A stretch of 64,000 nucleotides of DNA, taken from positions 8,531,857 to 8,595,856 of the forward strand of contig NC_089863.1 of the NCBI RefSeq assembly GCF_036373705.1, given 5' to 3'. Below the pieces are notes generated by a model that was given only the letters and a program-made list of their open reading frames with translations, was not told the origin of the DNA and searched no databases. Source of the DNA: Amia ocellicauda (Eukaryota; Chordata; Actinopteri; Amiiformes; Amiidae). Position 1 is the first letter of the stretch. Every line of letters starts with the position of its first letter. Shown here one piece after another: positions 1-11,762 of this stretch. The translations under genes and the position numbers were made by a program.

Positions 1-240
1 CTTTCAACACCAACTCTGAGGTGCTGGAGGCGTGTCATCTGCGTGGTGAAACGGGCCCTGTGGGAGGGACAGAACAGCTGCCTCTTCAACAAGCAGGAGC
101 TGGACTCAAAAGTAATTGCGCGGAGGGGCATGGTCCTAGTTAGAGACTATGTCAATCTGGAGATCCATCAGAAGGGCAAGGAGGAAGCCTTTAAGAACTG
201 GCATATTCAAGATCTGGGGGAGCTTAGGATCCCATGATGG
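1..240 (+). other. Unassigned repeat-derived coding fragment, 3' end
   Basis: An open frame runs in from the left edge to a TGA at about 235-237. Its visible residues include ARRGMVLVRDYVNLEIHQKG, and it ends in ELRIP. I do not recognise the family. The final part (about 205-243, around 'cccatgatggg') and the AT-rich DNA after it recur in inverse orientation at about 14230-14545. This is therefore the 3' end of a dispersed repeat rather than a host gene. The domain is unknown, and no start codon or splice site can be argued. Confidence 0.35.
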
Positions 241-840
241 GATTTCACCTCTGGGGACGGATACCCCCCCTGCTGGAGCCCGAGTCCAAGATCTTTTATT
301 GCCTTTATTGATTAATGAATGATTGATTTACCATATTGATTTTATTTTATAAATGCATCAGATTGTTTTGGTTTAGTTTGTTTCTTTCATGGTTTTGTCA
401 GTATTATGATTTATCTGGTGCATTTCCCGTTGATTATCAATGCATTTGATTGTTTTGTTAAAATTAGTTGGTTTGGACGTTTGCCTTATCATCACAAGTC
501 TATTGTTTTGGTTGATTTAATGCACATGTTTTGAGTTTATTTTGTAATTTGGTTTTCTTTAATCACATTAGGATTTTAAAGTGATTTTAGAGGTGGATTT
601 TGTTTTTTTTAATAAAAGTATAAACAGTTTGAATGTTTTTATTATTTTGTAATGTAAAGTACTTAAACTAATAAAACAGTATCTCTGTGTCTTGTCTGTG
701 CATTAGACCTTATTATTGTTTACAATAATTATTATTATTCAGTTGGTTGGCTTCACGGCTGTGCTGTCACCACTGTTTACTTCCATGTCTATTTGAATTG
801 TTTAGTTATTATTGAAAGCTAATCCAACTCTGTTCTGTCC
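241..840. repeat. AT-rich 3' tail of a dispersed repeat
   Basis: This is AT-rich DNA with many TTTTG and ATTGATT words and no open frame of interest. The first 300 bases match the reverse complement of about 14230-14545, so this is the untranslated tail of the same repeat family. An AATAAA-type signal is at about 611 and another ATAAAA word at about 671. Confidence 0.45.
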
Positions 841-2830
841 GTGCTCCGGGGCTCCAGTGCGCTTCGGTTTAAGTTTCGGCTACAAATAGTACACTTTAAA
901 AATAATAGTCTTGTTTATATAGTGCCTTATATATTCTGACTGCTTGCTATGTTGGTTTTTTGTCCACAGGGCTTTTTCCTCCACAGCAGGAGCACTAACA
1001 GCGGCAGTAAAATCCGAGGCCCGGCTGCCCGGCCTGAGCCTCGGTGTGTCGTAAGAGATCTCGCCCGCGTGAGATGCCCCTCCGCCAGCTTGCGCCCGCA
1101 CTACAGCCCGCAGCTGCGGCTGTAGGAGATCTCGCTCTCTCCGTTCGCTGAGAACAAAGCTCTGCTAACCTTCCCGGGGTTTTAGATCCCGCTACGGCTG
1201 GTGGTCTACTACCCTCGGCCCCCTCGGACCTCAGACTCCGCGTCACCCCGTGTCCCTGGAAACCCTGGCACACACGGTGTGGTTAAGCCTACGGGCCTAC
1301 GCGGCGCTTGTATCCAGCACCTGGCACTTGGTATACACAGTGTTCAGTCCGGCAACAGCAAGGTTGCGTGTGGTTGGTGTCTCAGCGCCCCCGTGATTAT
1401 AAACGTTGCCGGGTGGAGACGCACTTACAGCGACGGGCCCGCTAGGTGCTCCACTTGTTGCAGAGGCGTTTCAGTTGTTGTGTGCCCCCAGTGCACACAC
1501 TGACCGGCACCTCGGCTGCACATTTCCCTGTGCACGCACATGTGTGCTTAGCGATGAGCTCCTCTCGCCCTTGCCACCATGCCGCTTACGGCTACCACAC
1601 CTTGCCCGCCTGGAGTGGGGAGGTCTTATTCCCCATGTGTTTGGGCACAATTTGGCTGTGACTTCCGGGTCCGCTACAGCTCTCCCAGAGGTCTGCCGTT
1701 CCACTGGGCGCCGCCACACTCGCCGCCGCGCCCGAAGATCTCTGCCTCTCGCCGAGCCCCTCTGTCACCTCCTCCAGGGTTGCAGTGACGGAGACAGCCA
1801 CGTCCCCCATGCTTGCGTCTCCTCCTGTTTCTGCTGCTGCGCTTGCTGCCACTACCGCACCTGCCACAGCAGCTGCGCCCCCTGTGGCAGCTTCGCCCCT
1901 CCTGCCTGCAGTGCCCGCTGTGCTGGCACAACTGGCTGACGTACAGCTCAGATGTGACGGAACCGGCCCCTTCCATTGCGAACCCGGTGTTGGCTGCACC
2001 AGAGCCCCAGTAGCCTACGGGCTCTGGCTCCTGCCTTTTCCTCTCCCAGTACGCCCCTGTTAAGTGCATCCTGAGGGAGCTAGTGAACTGTGTCTTCCCT
2101 TCCACCGAACTATGCCTTTCAGTCGAGCACCCACGCGAGCTGCTCCTGGATTTACTGACAGCCCTGTCAATGTGTTCCCAGGGTCTGTCATGCAGCCTAC
2201 AGGCACGTTGCCTTACGAGGCCGCCCTGTATATAGTTCATTCATTATGCATTGTATTGCAGTGGTGCATGAACGGTTTCCTGCACACCACAATGTTATGG
2301 TTTGATGGTCATGATAGAGCCTGCTGTTGTCCTGCATTAGCTGAGCTAATAGGTGACAACTGCTCCCATGTCATGTGGTGGTGCATGATTTGCTTCCTGC
2401 ACCCCATGATGTGTTTAGTTCTTATGACAGCACAGTGGAGCTGGATGTAGAGCCCTGCATTTCAGCCTGAGCCCGACGGGCCCCAACTTATTTATGCCCC
2501 TTGGGCCGGGCTTCGGGACAATTTTCACGTCATAGTTCACACGCGGGCAGGGCATCGGGCCTGTTTTAGGCTCCTCCTGTTCCTGCTGCCACGCTGTGTA
2601 TACTGTTATGTCCAGGTGTAGCTACTCAGGGAACTAGTCAGCTGTGTGTTATTCAGTGTGTCTGTGGCTCTGCTCCTGCAGGAGCTTGATTGCCCATGCC
2701 ATGTTTTGTGCAAGTAGATATGCGTCGTCGCTCCTAGCTGCACTAGTATAGCCTTGCTATTGTAAGCAGAGGGCGTAAAAGTTGACCTCTGTAGCCCCGC
2801 TTTGTATATGCTAATTGCAGACAGTCTCTG
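841..2830. other. CpG- and GC-rich decayed tract, probably retroelement
   Basis: This tract is far richer in GC and CpG than the rest of the window. Long overlapping frames occur on both strands but look compositional: they are rich in Pro, Ala, Arg and Ser, with no domain. Clusters of Cys and His around 1445-1580 loosely recall the Cys-rich start of DIRS or gypsy-type ORFs, but I cannot assign them. At 2238-2420 a motif containing 'gtggtgcatga' and 'cctgcac' occurs twice. No splice sites, TATA box or recognisable protein are supported. Confidence 0.3.
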
Positions 2831-3030
2831 GTAGAGCGTGATTATGGTCCTTGCTCCTGGACAGCCAACTTGGTCCCAAGGTGCCTATGTGGCTCCTATC
2901 TGGAGTTGTTGCCGAGGCCCCTATCGGTACACCTCAGGGCAGGCTCCCTTATCAGCCTGCTGCCTCGGTTTTGTTATACAGTAACCCCTCTCCCTTGGGC
3001 AGTGCTTCCGACTTCAAAGATAACAATAGG

Positions 3031-3312
3031 TTGCGAATGCAACCCTGGTTATCTGAAAAAGGAAGCACTGCCCAAGGGTTGCAATGTCGCACAGGAGTCC
3101 TGGCTCCCGGCAAAAGAGGACGAACCTGCACTGACGTCAAGTTTTATGAAACAGGAAGTGGGAAGGGACCTGTTCTGAGAGACGAGCACAGGGGCCAATG
3201 GCAGCTTTGATAGAGTGACGTTTCGATCAGGTTCCTATGGCAGAGCGCAGAAACACCCTGCCCTTTGGGCAGTGCTTCCTTTTTCAGATAACCAGGGTTG
3301 CAGTCGCAACCT
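3031..3312. mobile_element. Foldback/MITE-like element with ~47-bp inverted ends
   Basis: The left end (3031-3078, starting AGGTTGCGAATGCAACCC and running into GGAAGCACTGCCC) is matched in reverse by the right end (about 3262-3312, GGGCAGTGCTTCC to GTCGCAACCT). About 180 bp of unrelated sequence lie between them. A third partial arm, GGGCAGTGCTTCC, lies just outside at 2997-3010. The element has no coding capacity. It abuts the start of the conserved upstream block of receptor copy 1, so it lies at the duplication boundary. Confidence 0.6.
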
Positions 3313-3631
3313 AACGTTTTTATTGTTCTCTGATCAGAGACAACAAATACTAATAAAACGCCATCAGGAAACTGTTTAGTTTGAGCTTAATTTAGTTTTC
3401 ATAGTTACAGTTGGCCTACTTTTTCAAATGGGCTAGTATTTGTGTGTTCAAAAAGTATGTATTTAAAGCCGTAATTTGACATTACGAATTGTGGCAAAGA
3501 GAAATTGTCTGCATCACAGAACTTCCTCAAAATTGACAAGTTAATTGTGGGAACAATGTAATCTGTCAGACAAAGCTGATTTTAAAAAGTTTCTCCAGCG
3601 CGGTTGACACACAGTTCAGTGCATGCAGTAA
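3313..3631 (+). promoter_or_regulatory. Conserved 5' block of receptor copy 1
   Basis: About 300 bp upstream of the copy 1 start codon are conserved in all three copies, from 'ctctgatcagaga' to the ATG, while the surrounding intergenic DNA is not. A GAACTTCCTC block at 3519-3528 reads GAGGAAGT on the minus strand and fits the ETS/PU.1 core used by TATA-less myeloid and lymphoid promoters. It sits about 105 bp before the ATG. No TATA box is seen. That this is the promoter and 5' UTR is inferred from the conservation. Confidence 0.5.
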
Positions 3632-4316
3632 ATGGATGTCTTGTACGCCGAAGTTAATTTTTCCAATAAGAAGGGGAAAGTGCACAACCCGGGTGACACA
3701 GCAGGTAAGATGATTTGATTAAATGCACATTTCTGATTCTTGCAGACTGGGATTGGTAAACTAAGTCTCTGGGATACGTATAATATTGAATTCACTGAAG
3801 CCTTAATAACTTGTGCATTTCATTTCCATTAGTGAACTTGTTTCTTGTTTCAGTTTCTCAAAATAATCCATCAGTTTCAATCTGTCTATGCCTTTCAGGA
3901 TTTTAAGAGACTTGAACTTGTCTCTTCAATTATAATGAGATCCAGTTCCTTTATACTACAGAAATATGGTACACCAGTCAGAGCAGTATTTATATTAGTT
4001 TCTGTCCTTAGACTTTTTCTGGAGCAGTAAAATCCTGTTTGAAACCTTATTTATTAATTCCTTATATCAATCAAATTAAAATGTTAGAGAAAAAGTCAGA
4101 GAAAAGCTCATAACCTATGGTGTCTTATCTAAACCAATATCTTTGTCAGCAGAATAACTGTCTGAGCTTGCTGGGTTTGGGGTGCTTATGTACTGTAGTG
4201 TGTGTGTTCAGATAGGATTATGTGTATCAATTGTGTACAATACATAAATACAGCAGCCATTACAGAGAGGGACATAATAGTCTGTTTCATTCAGTGGAGT
4301 ATAGAACAGATGTGTC

Positions 4317-4385
<69 letters not shown>

Positions 4386-7300
4386 TCTTAGCAGACGCCC
4401 CTTATCCAGGCAACTTACAGTTGAAACAACACACATTTGAAAGCATTACAAAAGTGCAGTAATACAATCAGTACAAAATACAAAAAATATACTGAACAAA
4501 AATGCAACATGCAACATTGTCAAAGAGTAACAGTTCAGGAAATCCTGGGCTGTGTGGTGACGTGGTCTGCGGATGTGAGGCCGGTTGGACATTCTGCCAA
4601 ATTCTCAAAAACAATGTTTGAGGCGGCTTATGGTAGAGAAATAAACATTCAATTGTCTGGCAGCAGCTCTGGTGGACATTCCTGCAGTCAGCATGACAAT
4701 CACACACTCTCTCAAAACTGGAGACATCTGTTGCACTGTGTTGTATGACACAACTGCACATTTCAGAGAGGCCTTTTATTGTCCGCAGCACAAGGTGCAC
4801 CTGTGAATTGATCAAGCTGTTTAATCCGCTTCTTGATATGACACACCTGTCAGGTGGATGGATGATCTTGGCAAAGGAGAAATGCTCACTAACAGGGATG
4901 TAAACAAATCTGTGCACAACATTTTAGACAAATAAGCTTTTTGTGCATATGGAGAATGTTTTATCCAAGGCGACTGATAATATGACCCCTTTATACAGCT
5001 TTGTTTAACTTATTTGTATTGCTAATTTATTTTAGAACATGAAGTTACCTACTCTGAAGTTCAGACTGCTGGACAGAATTCCTCACAGTCACCCATAGTA
5101 CCAGGTAAGAGATGTTTAAAGCTAATTTCCCTTTGGGTGCAAAATATTATCAACATTATCAGGCAAATGTTACACTTTAGAAAGAATTTAATAAATGTTG
5201 AACAATATTGCTTCTAATCGTATTTTTGTGAAATATGTACATGAATTAGTAAACTGACATTTTTTTTCCCAACTTTTACATCTCTTACAGACAATACTCC
5301 CCCTAAGACAGCTGAGGGTCAAGCTGCCTCCAGACCTTATCTGACAATATCGCTTGCAGTCCTGTGCTGTTTATTGGCAGCGATAATTATTGCACTTGCT
5401 GTATTGCGTAAGTATCGGTAAAAACCATGATGTGTGACTAAATTTGTGACTTTAAACACAGTTCTCAGAAAGCACTTCGTGCCAACTCTCCAGTTCAAAA
5501 TGAAGAACTAAAGGCTGATATATTTAGAATTAATCCACAATGTTCCTTTTGAAAAAAACACAGATGTACAAATGTTTTGGTTGCAAAAATGGTTGCTCCA
5601 ACACTTAAGTACTGTAATAAAGAACATTTTTAGATTATGTTGTAAATGAAAAGGAAAACACAAATGTTGACATATCCAGCATTTAGGATATATTTTAGCA
5701 CCTTCGGGAATCTGTCTAATTATTTTCCATTGTTGTTTTTTGTTGTTGTTGTTGTTGTCGTTGTTCTGATTGAAGTTCTGTATAATGCAGTAGAGATTTC
5801 CTGTGGTATAATCCAACAATAGCATACACATATACATACACATATACATCATTATATATATATCATCATTTATACAATCAAATTCTAGTGCTGTTAGAAC
5901 AGAAGGGAAAAATAAAATAGGCCCAGCCAGAGAGTGATTTGCGAGTGTGTGAGTGCGAGTCACACCCAAGAAATACAATGAAAAGGGCTCCACAAAACAT
6001 TACAGCAACATATTTCACTGCCACGAATGAACGTGAGGCAGTGCAACAGAGAAGGACAAGAACTATAAGAAAGACAGACAATGCTAACATTAGCTTGCAG
6101 GAAAAACCCAACGCCACCACTACCACCACCAGATGTAGAAACTATCGGAGGTTGTGTAGAGCCACAGCGCTTTGCAAAGTGGAAGAAAGGGCGTCAGTGG
6201 CTAGATGTCAGAGAGGATGGTTCAGTGCGATGCTGCATGTGCCCTGAAATTCGTGATCTGGGGCCACAAACACAAAGGCTGCATTTGCACAGATGTTTCA
6301 TACAGATCATATTAAAATACAGAAACCCTAATGCTGCCTAAACACAGTGAACTCTTTTGTTTCATATGTTTTGTAATGTTAAAAGTGCTAATTACAGGGT
6401 TAACTGCCATATGGTTTCTCTCTTCTTTGAAGTCATGCTTCTTCTCAGATGCTCTTAATAGAGTCGGAACTGTTCATGATGTAGCCTAGGCTAAGCAAGC
6501 CAGTTGCAAAGTTTTCATGCTGCCTATACCAGATAAAGTTTGTTTATGAAACAAGGCTAAATAAAAGGTCTAAATTAGCTGACCGCTAGCCCCCCCGCTA
6601 TTGCATATTTATCCCCCCCTCTGTTTTTTTTTTTCACAAATCGCACTCCACGTGTGACTGAAATATATCACCCTACTGATGACTACTCTCATGCTAACTT
6701 TGGAGGTTTTGCAGAAGTCAAAACCAAAAGCCACAGCTCTGTGAGCTTCTTTAAAGATCCATTTTATTTTTATATTTAGTGTCATTAATGTTGCCACACA
6801 TGGTACAGATCTACTCAGCACCTGAATTTTCTGCTATCAGTATCAAACCACTTCATCAGCAAATATTTATACATTAATACAATTTAAATTAATTCATAAG
6901 CATGAGAATTAGAATGTCAATTGCCTAATTCACATCTATGAGTTCTCTTCATTTACTTAAGGAAAAAGACAAACTAATAAACTCAATATTTCACTAATTC
7001 AAGGTAAGAAACATTGCAATACTATGCAGTGATTTAAAAAGAAACGCAGTTCATTTTACGTGATGCTCAGTCTAAATATTCGTTCCAGGATGCATGTTTC
7101 TATTGATTGTTTTAGTATTAAGTCCTGGACAAAATCAAAAATTAAATACACCCAATAAACAAAGACAAAAAACTAAACTAAATAAACACTGTGTTGCATT
7201 TATAGTTTGCATGTGGTGGGTGGGTCAATGTTTAGAACAGTTTTATGGAAACTTAAACCTTTTCATTTTCATTTTATATTAATATTTTAACAGCTAATAG

Positions 7301-10300
7301 AAGTGCAGATGAATGGAGGAAACACAGTGTGTCTTGCAACACATCTCTAAATGAAGAGAAACAAAATGTGAAGACATGCACTGAGAATCTACAAAATGGT
7401 AAACCCCCCATGGCCCCTGGGAGAAAACTACATTTGTTCTATATAAACTGCAGTTTAAATTCAATGTCCAGAGGAGTGAAAGAAAGAATTGTGAAGATGC
7501 TGTAATGTAAGGAGTTTATGCCTATTATACTGCACGTGTAACCTGGGTGTGAATTGCAACTGGGGATGGTGGGGATTTTCCCGCTTCTGCGTTTTCTAGA
7601 CTAACTGTCAGCTCGTTATATTTTATCCCTGGTGGGGACACAGTATATCCCCACTTCTGATTTGCTTTTGTACATTCAGTCTCAGAATTTAATAAACGAT
7701 TTTCCAAATCTTACATACAACTCGTACAGTAAAATATAAATAATCTTCTTTACTGTCTTTGTCACTGATTCCCTTTTCTTTTTTGCTGTGCTGTGACCCG
7801 CGCGTCACTCTATTGCCCTGTGCATCGCGTCCTCATTGGCTGTCATTTTAAAACTGCCTTCTCACCCAAACTCTCCGTTCACGTCACACTACATTTATCA
7901 AATTATGAACGCCCCAAATTTGAATAATAAAAATTGGCTGTTGAAGTCTTTAGAGATGTCAGCAACTTGTTAATGACCATCACTGTATACATCATCGTTT
8001 ATACCAATGTTTCCCAAACCGGTCCTGGGGGCCCCCTACCCTACTGGTTTTTGTTCCAACCGAGCTCTTAATTACTTAATTGAACCTTAATTGAAGTAAC
8101 AATCTGCTTAGATTTTACTTTTTAAATTGTGTATGAAAATAGTTGTTTCTTCAATACGTTTTTTAATATAATTCTATACTTAACTTAAAAACCCTACTGT
8201 TTAAAATAATTAAAAGTCTCTGATTTAGGAAATTATTAGTTCAATTAAGGGTTCAATTAAGTAATTGAGAGCTCGGTTGGAACAAAAACCAGCAGGGTAG
8301 GGGGTCCCCCAGGACCGGTTTGGGAACCACTGGTTTATACGATCGAATTCTTGTGCTGCCGGAGCAGAAGGGAAAAATAAAATAGGCCCAGCCAGAGAGT
8401 GATTTGCGAGTGTGTGAGTGTGAGTCACACCCAAGAAATACAATGAAAAGGGCTCCACAAAACATTACAGCAACATATTTCACTGCCACGAATGAACGTG
8501 AGGCAGTGCAACAGAGAAGGACAAGAACTGTAAGAAAGACAGACAATGCTAACACTAGCTTGCAGGAAAAACCCAATGCCACCACTAACACCACCAGATG
8601 TAGGAACTATCGGAGGTTGTGTAGAGCCACAGCGCTTTGCAAAGTGGAAGAAAGGGCGTCAGTGGCTAGATGTCAGAGAGGATGGTTCAGTGCGATGCTG
8701 CATGTGCCCTGAAATTCGTGATCCGGGGCCACAAACACAAAAGCTGCATTTGCACAGATGTTTCATACAGATCATATTAAAATACAGAAACCCTAATGCT
8801 GCCTGAACACAATGAACTCTTTTGTTTCATATGTTTTGTAATGTTAAAAGTGCTAATTACATGGTTAACTGCCAGATGGTTTCTCTCTTCTTTGAAGTCA
8901 TGCTTCTTCTCAGATGCTCTTAATAGAGTCGGAACTGTTCATGATGTAGCCTAGGCTAAGCAAGCCAGTTGCAAAGTTTTCATGCTGCCTATACCAGATA
9001 AAGTTTGTTTATGAAACAAGGCTAAATAAAAGGTCTAAATTAGCTGACCGCTAGCCCCCCCGCTATTGCATATTTATCCCCCCCTCTGTTTTTTTTTTTC
9101 ACAAATCGCACTCCACGTGTGACTGACATATATCACCCTACTGATCATGCTAACTTTGGAGGTTTTTGCAGAAGTCAAAACCAAAAGCCTCAGCTCTGTG
9201 AGCTTCTTTAAATATCCATTTTATTTTGATGTTTAGTGTCATTAATGTTGCCACACATTGTACAGATCTACTCAGCACCTGAATTTTCTGCTATCAGTAT
9301 CAAACCACTTCATCAGCAAATATTTATACATTAATACAATTTAAATTTACTTTATAAGCATGAGAATTAGAATGTCAATTGCCTAATTCACATCTATGAG
9401 TTCTCTTGATTTACTTAAGGAAAAAGACAAACTAATAAACTCAATATTTCACTAATTCAAGGTAAGAAACATTGCAAAATACACTATGAAAAATGCAGTG
9501 CATTTGACATGTTGCTCAGCCCCAGTATAAGTATTCATTCTAGAATGCATGTTTCTGTTGATTGTTTTAGTATTAAGTCCTGGACAAAATCTAAACTTGT
9601 ATACACCCAATAAACAAAGACAAAAAACTAAACTAAATTAACACTGTGTTGTATTTATATTTTGGGTGGGGCAATGTTTAGAACAGTTTTATGGAGACTT
9701 AAACCTTTTCATTTTCATTTCATATTGATATTTTAACAGCTAATAGAAGTGCAGATGAATGGAGGAAACACAGTGTGTCTTGCAACACATCTCTAAATGA
9801 AGAGAAACAAAAGGTGAAGACATGCACTGAGAAACATGGTAAGCCCTGTGGCCCCTGGGAGAAAACTACATTCGTGCTATTTGAGATGCAGTTTAAATTC
9901 AATGTCCAGAGGAGGGAAAAAATTTGAAGATGCAGTACTGTAAAGTGTTTATGCCTATTATACAACATGTGTAACCAAAATATATAACCTTTTCAGTTTT
10001 TCTCTTTTCACGCCTCTCCACCTACCTCTCTAGATTGAACTAATGAATTGAAATGTATTTAATTACAACCCTGACTAGGTTATTAACATGGTTTCATGTT
10101 TGAATTATTTACAAGCTTTTACAGAAGATCTGCAGATGCTTCACTAAATGCCCCAGCAGGATTTGTTTTTCTAAAGCCATGCTAGTTTTGGAGAAGTGTA
10201 AATACTTCTGCATGATTTCAAACAAAAGGCCACAGCTTTGTGAGCTGCTTAAACAATCAATTTTAATTTGATGTTTAGTGTCATTAATGTTGCCACACAG

Positions 10301-11648
10301 TACAGATCTTCCAATCACTTGAATCTTCTGACATATGTATGATTTATCACCAAATATTTATACATGAAAACAATTTAAATATACTTAAATATACTTAATA
10401 AGAATGAGAATTAGACAAGATCAGCTGCCTAATTCACATCTATGAGTTACCTTGACATTCACCTCTCTGTCTCTGAAACTGCAGGAATTACTGGATATTT
10501 CTGTCAGAAGCCTTGGATGCCATTTCATAACAGATGTTACTTCTTCTCAACTGATGAGATGAACTGGACCAGCAGTCGTGATAACTGTTTATCAATGCAA
10601 GGACACCTTGTCATCATAGAGACTGCAGAGGAGCAGGTACTACCTAATCTTTTTATCACTCTTTTTGTAGTAGATGATACCTTTCACTGATTTTTTGTAT
10701 TTACTGAGTTCTAGATAAGGAATTGCAATTCGTACGTTACATAAACATGTTTATTTATTTATTGTATTCGTGTTTTTTAAGTCTAGTTTTGTTTATCTCT
10801 TTGTATTTAGACATGTATTGAACACCATGTATTTAGACCCAGTTGGATTGGACTCACGGATCTGAAGAAGAAAGGAGACTGGCGCTGGGTAGATGATAAG
10901 GCTTTAGGCAAACTGAAGTAAGAACTACGATTATTAAGAATTCAGAATCTTTCTTGTTGATTTAAAAAACTGTCAATATTTACATTTATTCTAGATGCAA
11001 TTCCAATTTCAGCAAAATCTACAATAATTAACCAAATTAAAATGCCTTTTTTGCCTGGCATACTTTATATTCTCACATGCATGAATAAATCTATGTATAG
11101 ACATTAATGTGATGAAGTGGATGGTCCTGAGGGAAACTATGTCTCTTCATCAGTACACAGTGATGTGTTTTATTTAAATATTGTATTTGTCTTATCAAAC
11201 AAATATAACTTTTCAGTTAAATTTAAAAATAAAATGACATTATGATAAGATAGTTTCACAGGTAGTGTGTGCAGTTTGGGACAAACTTCCCTGCCTGGTT
11301 GTTGAATCTGACTCCTTGGGATCATATAACATTGACTGGATGTTATTCTCAAATCATTAAGTTACTCACTACCAAATATGCATGATGGGTTAAATGGCCT
11401 CTTGCGTGTAAATGTTGTGTTCTTATACTCTCATTACAATTTTAATGCATAGTAATACTATTTATTTTCTTTTCAGCTACTGGAGTGAAAATCAGCCTGA
11501 TAACTATGATAAGTATCCTGATACTTCTGAGGTGGAGCACTGTGCAATGATGAAAGGAAAAGATGATTCATATAAATGGAATGATGCATTGTGTTCACAC
11601 AAAAGGGGGAGGGTGTGTGAGAAGGAAGCTGAGAAGCTGGAGACATAG
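3632..11648 (+). CDS. ITIM-bearing type II C-type-lectin-like receptor, copy 1
   Basis: Proposed exons are 3632-3704, 5036-5104, 5291-5407, 7294-7398 and/or 9740-9838 (stalk), 10485-10636, 10811-10917 and 11477-11648. All have AG/GT borders and matching phases. The first exons give a tail with two ITIM-like motifs, VLYAEV (Tyr5) and VTYSEV (Tyr30), then a membrane segment ([20 protein letters not shown]) with no charged residue. The last three exons encode a long-form C-type lectin domain with six Cys. It has a WIGLTD core, the QPD loop (WSENQPDNY), EHC and WND (KWNDALC), so both parts of the primary Ca2+ site are present, with the galactose-type QPD. Predicted size is 264 aa with one stalk exon or 297 aa with both. 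Compared with the paralogues, exon 10811-10917 begins TCI instead of KFI, which adds an unpaired Cys. The nearest known class is fish immune-related lectin-like receptors or NK-type CLECs. The likely role is inhibitory cell-surface signalling through SH2 phosphatases, and the ligand is unknown. Confidence 0.85.
4318..4425. repeat. (TTA)n plus L2/V-SINE-type 3' tail
   Basis: About 22 TTA units are followed by 'cttagcagacgcc...ttatccaggcaacttacag', the conserved 3' tail of fish L2 LINEs and V-SINEs. It lies in intron 1 of receptor copy 1. The same insertion is in intron 1 of copy 2 (24428-24510), so it predates that duplication. Confidence 0.75.
4490..4962. mobile_element. Old Tc1/mariner relic in intron 1, copy 1
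   Basis: It starts TACTGAACAAAAAT, a widespread fish Tc1-type terminal motif, and runs to the decayed tail 'aataagctttttgtgcatatgg'. The right terminal repeat is lost. The same relic lies at the same place in copies 2 (24585-25055) and 3 (from 36302), so it was in the ancestral gene. It has no intact transposase. Confidence 0.65.
5930..6341 (+). pseudogene. hAT-type transposase N-terminal fragment (unit A)
   Basis: A short frame ending at 6341 contains FAKWKKGRQWLDVREDGSVR followed by CCMC and a later HLHR. This resembles the N-terminal zinc-finger region of hAT-family (ZMYM or DUF4371-like) transposases. No catalytic domain follows. The fragment is repeated at 8395-8806 through the tandem duplication. 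The assignment rests on motif resemblance only. Confidence 0.4.
7294..7398 (+). CDS. Stalk exon A of receptor copy 1
   Basis: This phase 1-1 exon (105 bp) has acceptor 'ttttaacag' and donor G|GTAAAC. It encodes a hydrophilic stalk starting NRSADEWRKHSV with two Cys (SCNTS, KTCTE). Because both ends are phase 1, it can be used alone, with exon B or not at all without changing frame. Confidence 0.7.
7544..8007. other. Inter-unit spacer, no gene seen
   Basis: Unique-looking DNA lies between the tandem units. It includes an inverted pair around 'ggtggggattttccc' and 'tatatccccacttctg', possibly the ends of a small element at about 7555-7660. I see no supported coding region. Confidence 0.3.
8008..8333. 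mobile_element. Foldback MITE, ~90-bp inverted arms
   Basis: The left arm begins TTTCCCAAACCGGTCCTGGG and continues through 'ttgttccaaccgagctc' and 'aattacttaattgaacc'. The right arm is its reverse complement and ends CCAGGACCGGTTTGGGAACC. The centre is AT-rich with no coding capacity. One arm of the same family occurs alone at about 23125-23200. Confidence 0.75.
8395..8806 (+). pseudogene. hAT-type transposase N-terminal fragment (unit B)
   Basis: This is the duplicate of the fragment at 5930-6341, with the same FAKWKKGRQWLDVREDG motif and a stop after NPNAA. It was carried along by the tandem duplication and is not an independent insertion. Confidence 0.4.
9740..9838 (+). CDS. Stalk exon B of receptor copy 1
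   Basis: This phase 1-1 exon (99 bp) has acceptor 'ttttaacag' and donor G|GTAAGC, a better donor match than exon A. It encodes the same stalk, two residues shorter. Using A and B together would add about 33 residues to the stalk. Confidence 0.7.
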
Positions 11649-11756
11649 ATTCATTAAAGGAGAATGAAACACCTGTACCCAGGGCCCTAGAGTAACTATT
11701 ACAGCACTCATAGCTGCATTGTTATATTGTTTATTTCTAGACATCTCTTTAATATG

Positions 11757-11762
11757 AATAAA
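11757..11762 (+). terminator. Poly(A) signal of receptor copy 1
   Basis: AATAAA lies 109 bp after the TAG stop. It is conserved in copy 2 at 29101-29106. In copy 3 the aligned site reads 'attaatacat'. Confidence 0.65.

Larger units (their letters stand above)
5879..7543 (+). repeat. Intragenic tandem duplication, unit A
   Basis: Unit A (5879-7543) and unit B (about 8338-9974) are near-identical over about 1.65 kb. Each contains the hAT zinc-finger fragment, a remnant of the coiled-coil exon and a full stalk exon with its splice sites. The units are separated by about 0.8 kb that includes a foldback MITE. The duplication lies inside receptor copy 1 and gives this gene two stalk exons. Confidence 0.85.
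8338..9974 (+). repeat. Intragenic tandem duplication, unit B
   Basis: This is the second copy of the 1.65-kb unit. It differs from unit A by scattered substitutions and small indels, for example a short deletion near 9146 and a 6-bp in-frame loss at the end of the stalk exon. It lies nearest the lectin-domain exons. Confidence 0.85.

Noticed and set aside
1406..1939. 177-aa open frame in the CpG-rich tract
   Set aside because: Long frames occur on both strands and in several phases there. The protein is low-complexity Cys/Pro/Ser/Arg with no domain, so GC content explains it.
4202..4462. Frames with poly-Tyr or poly-Leu tracts
   Set aside because: They are translations of the (TTA)n microsatellite of an L2-type tail; the same applies at 38549-38926 and 47741-47953.
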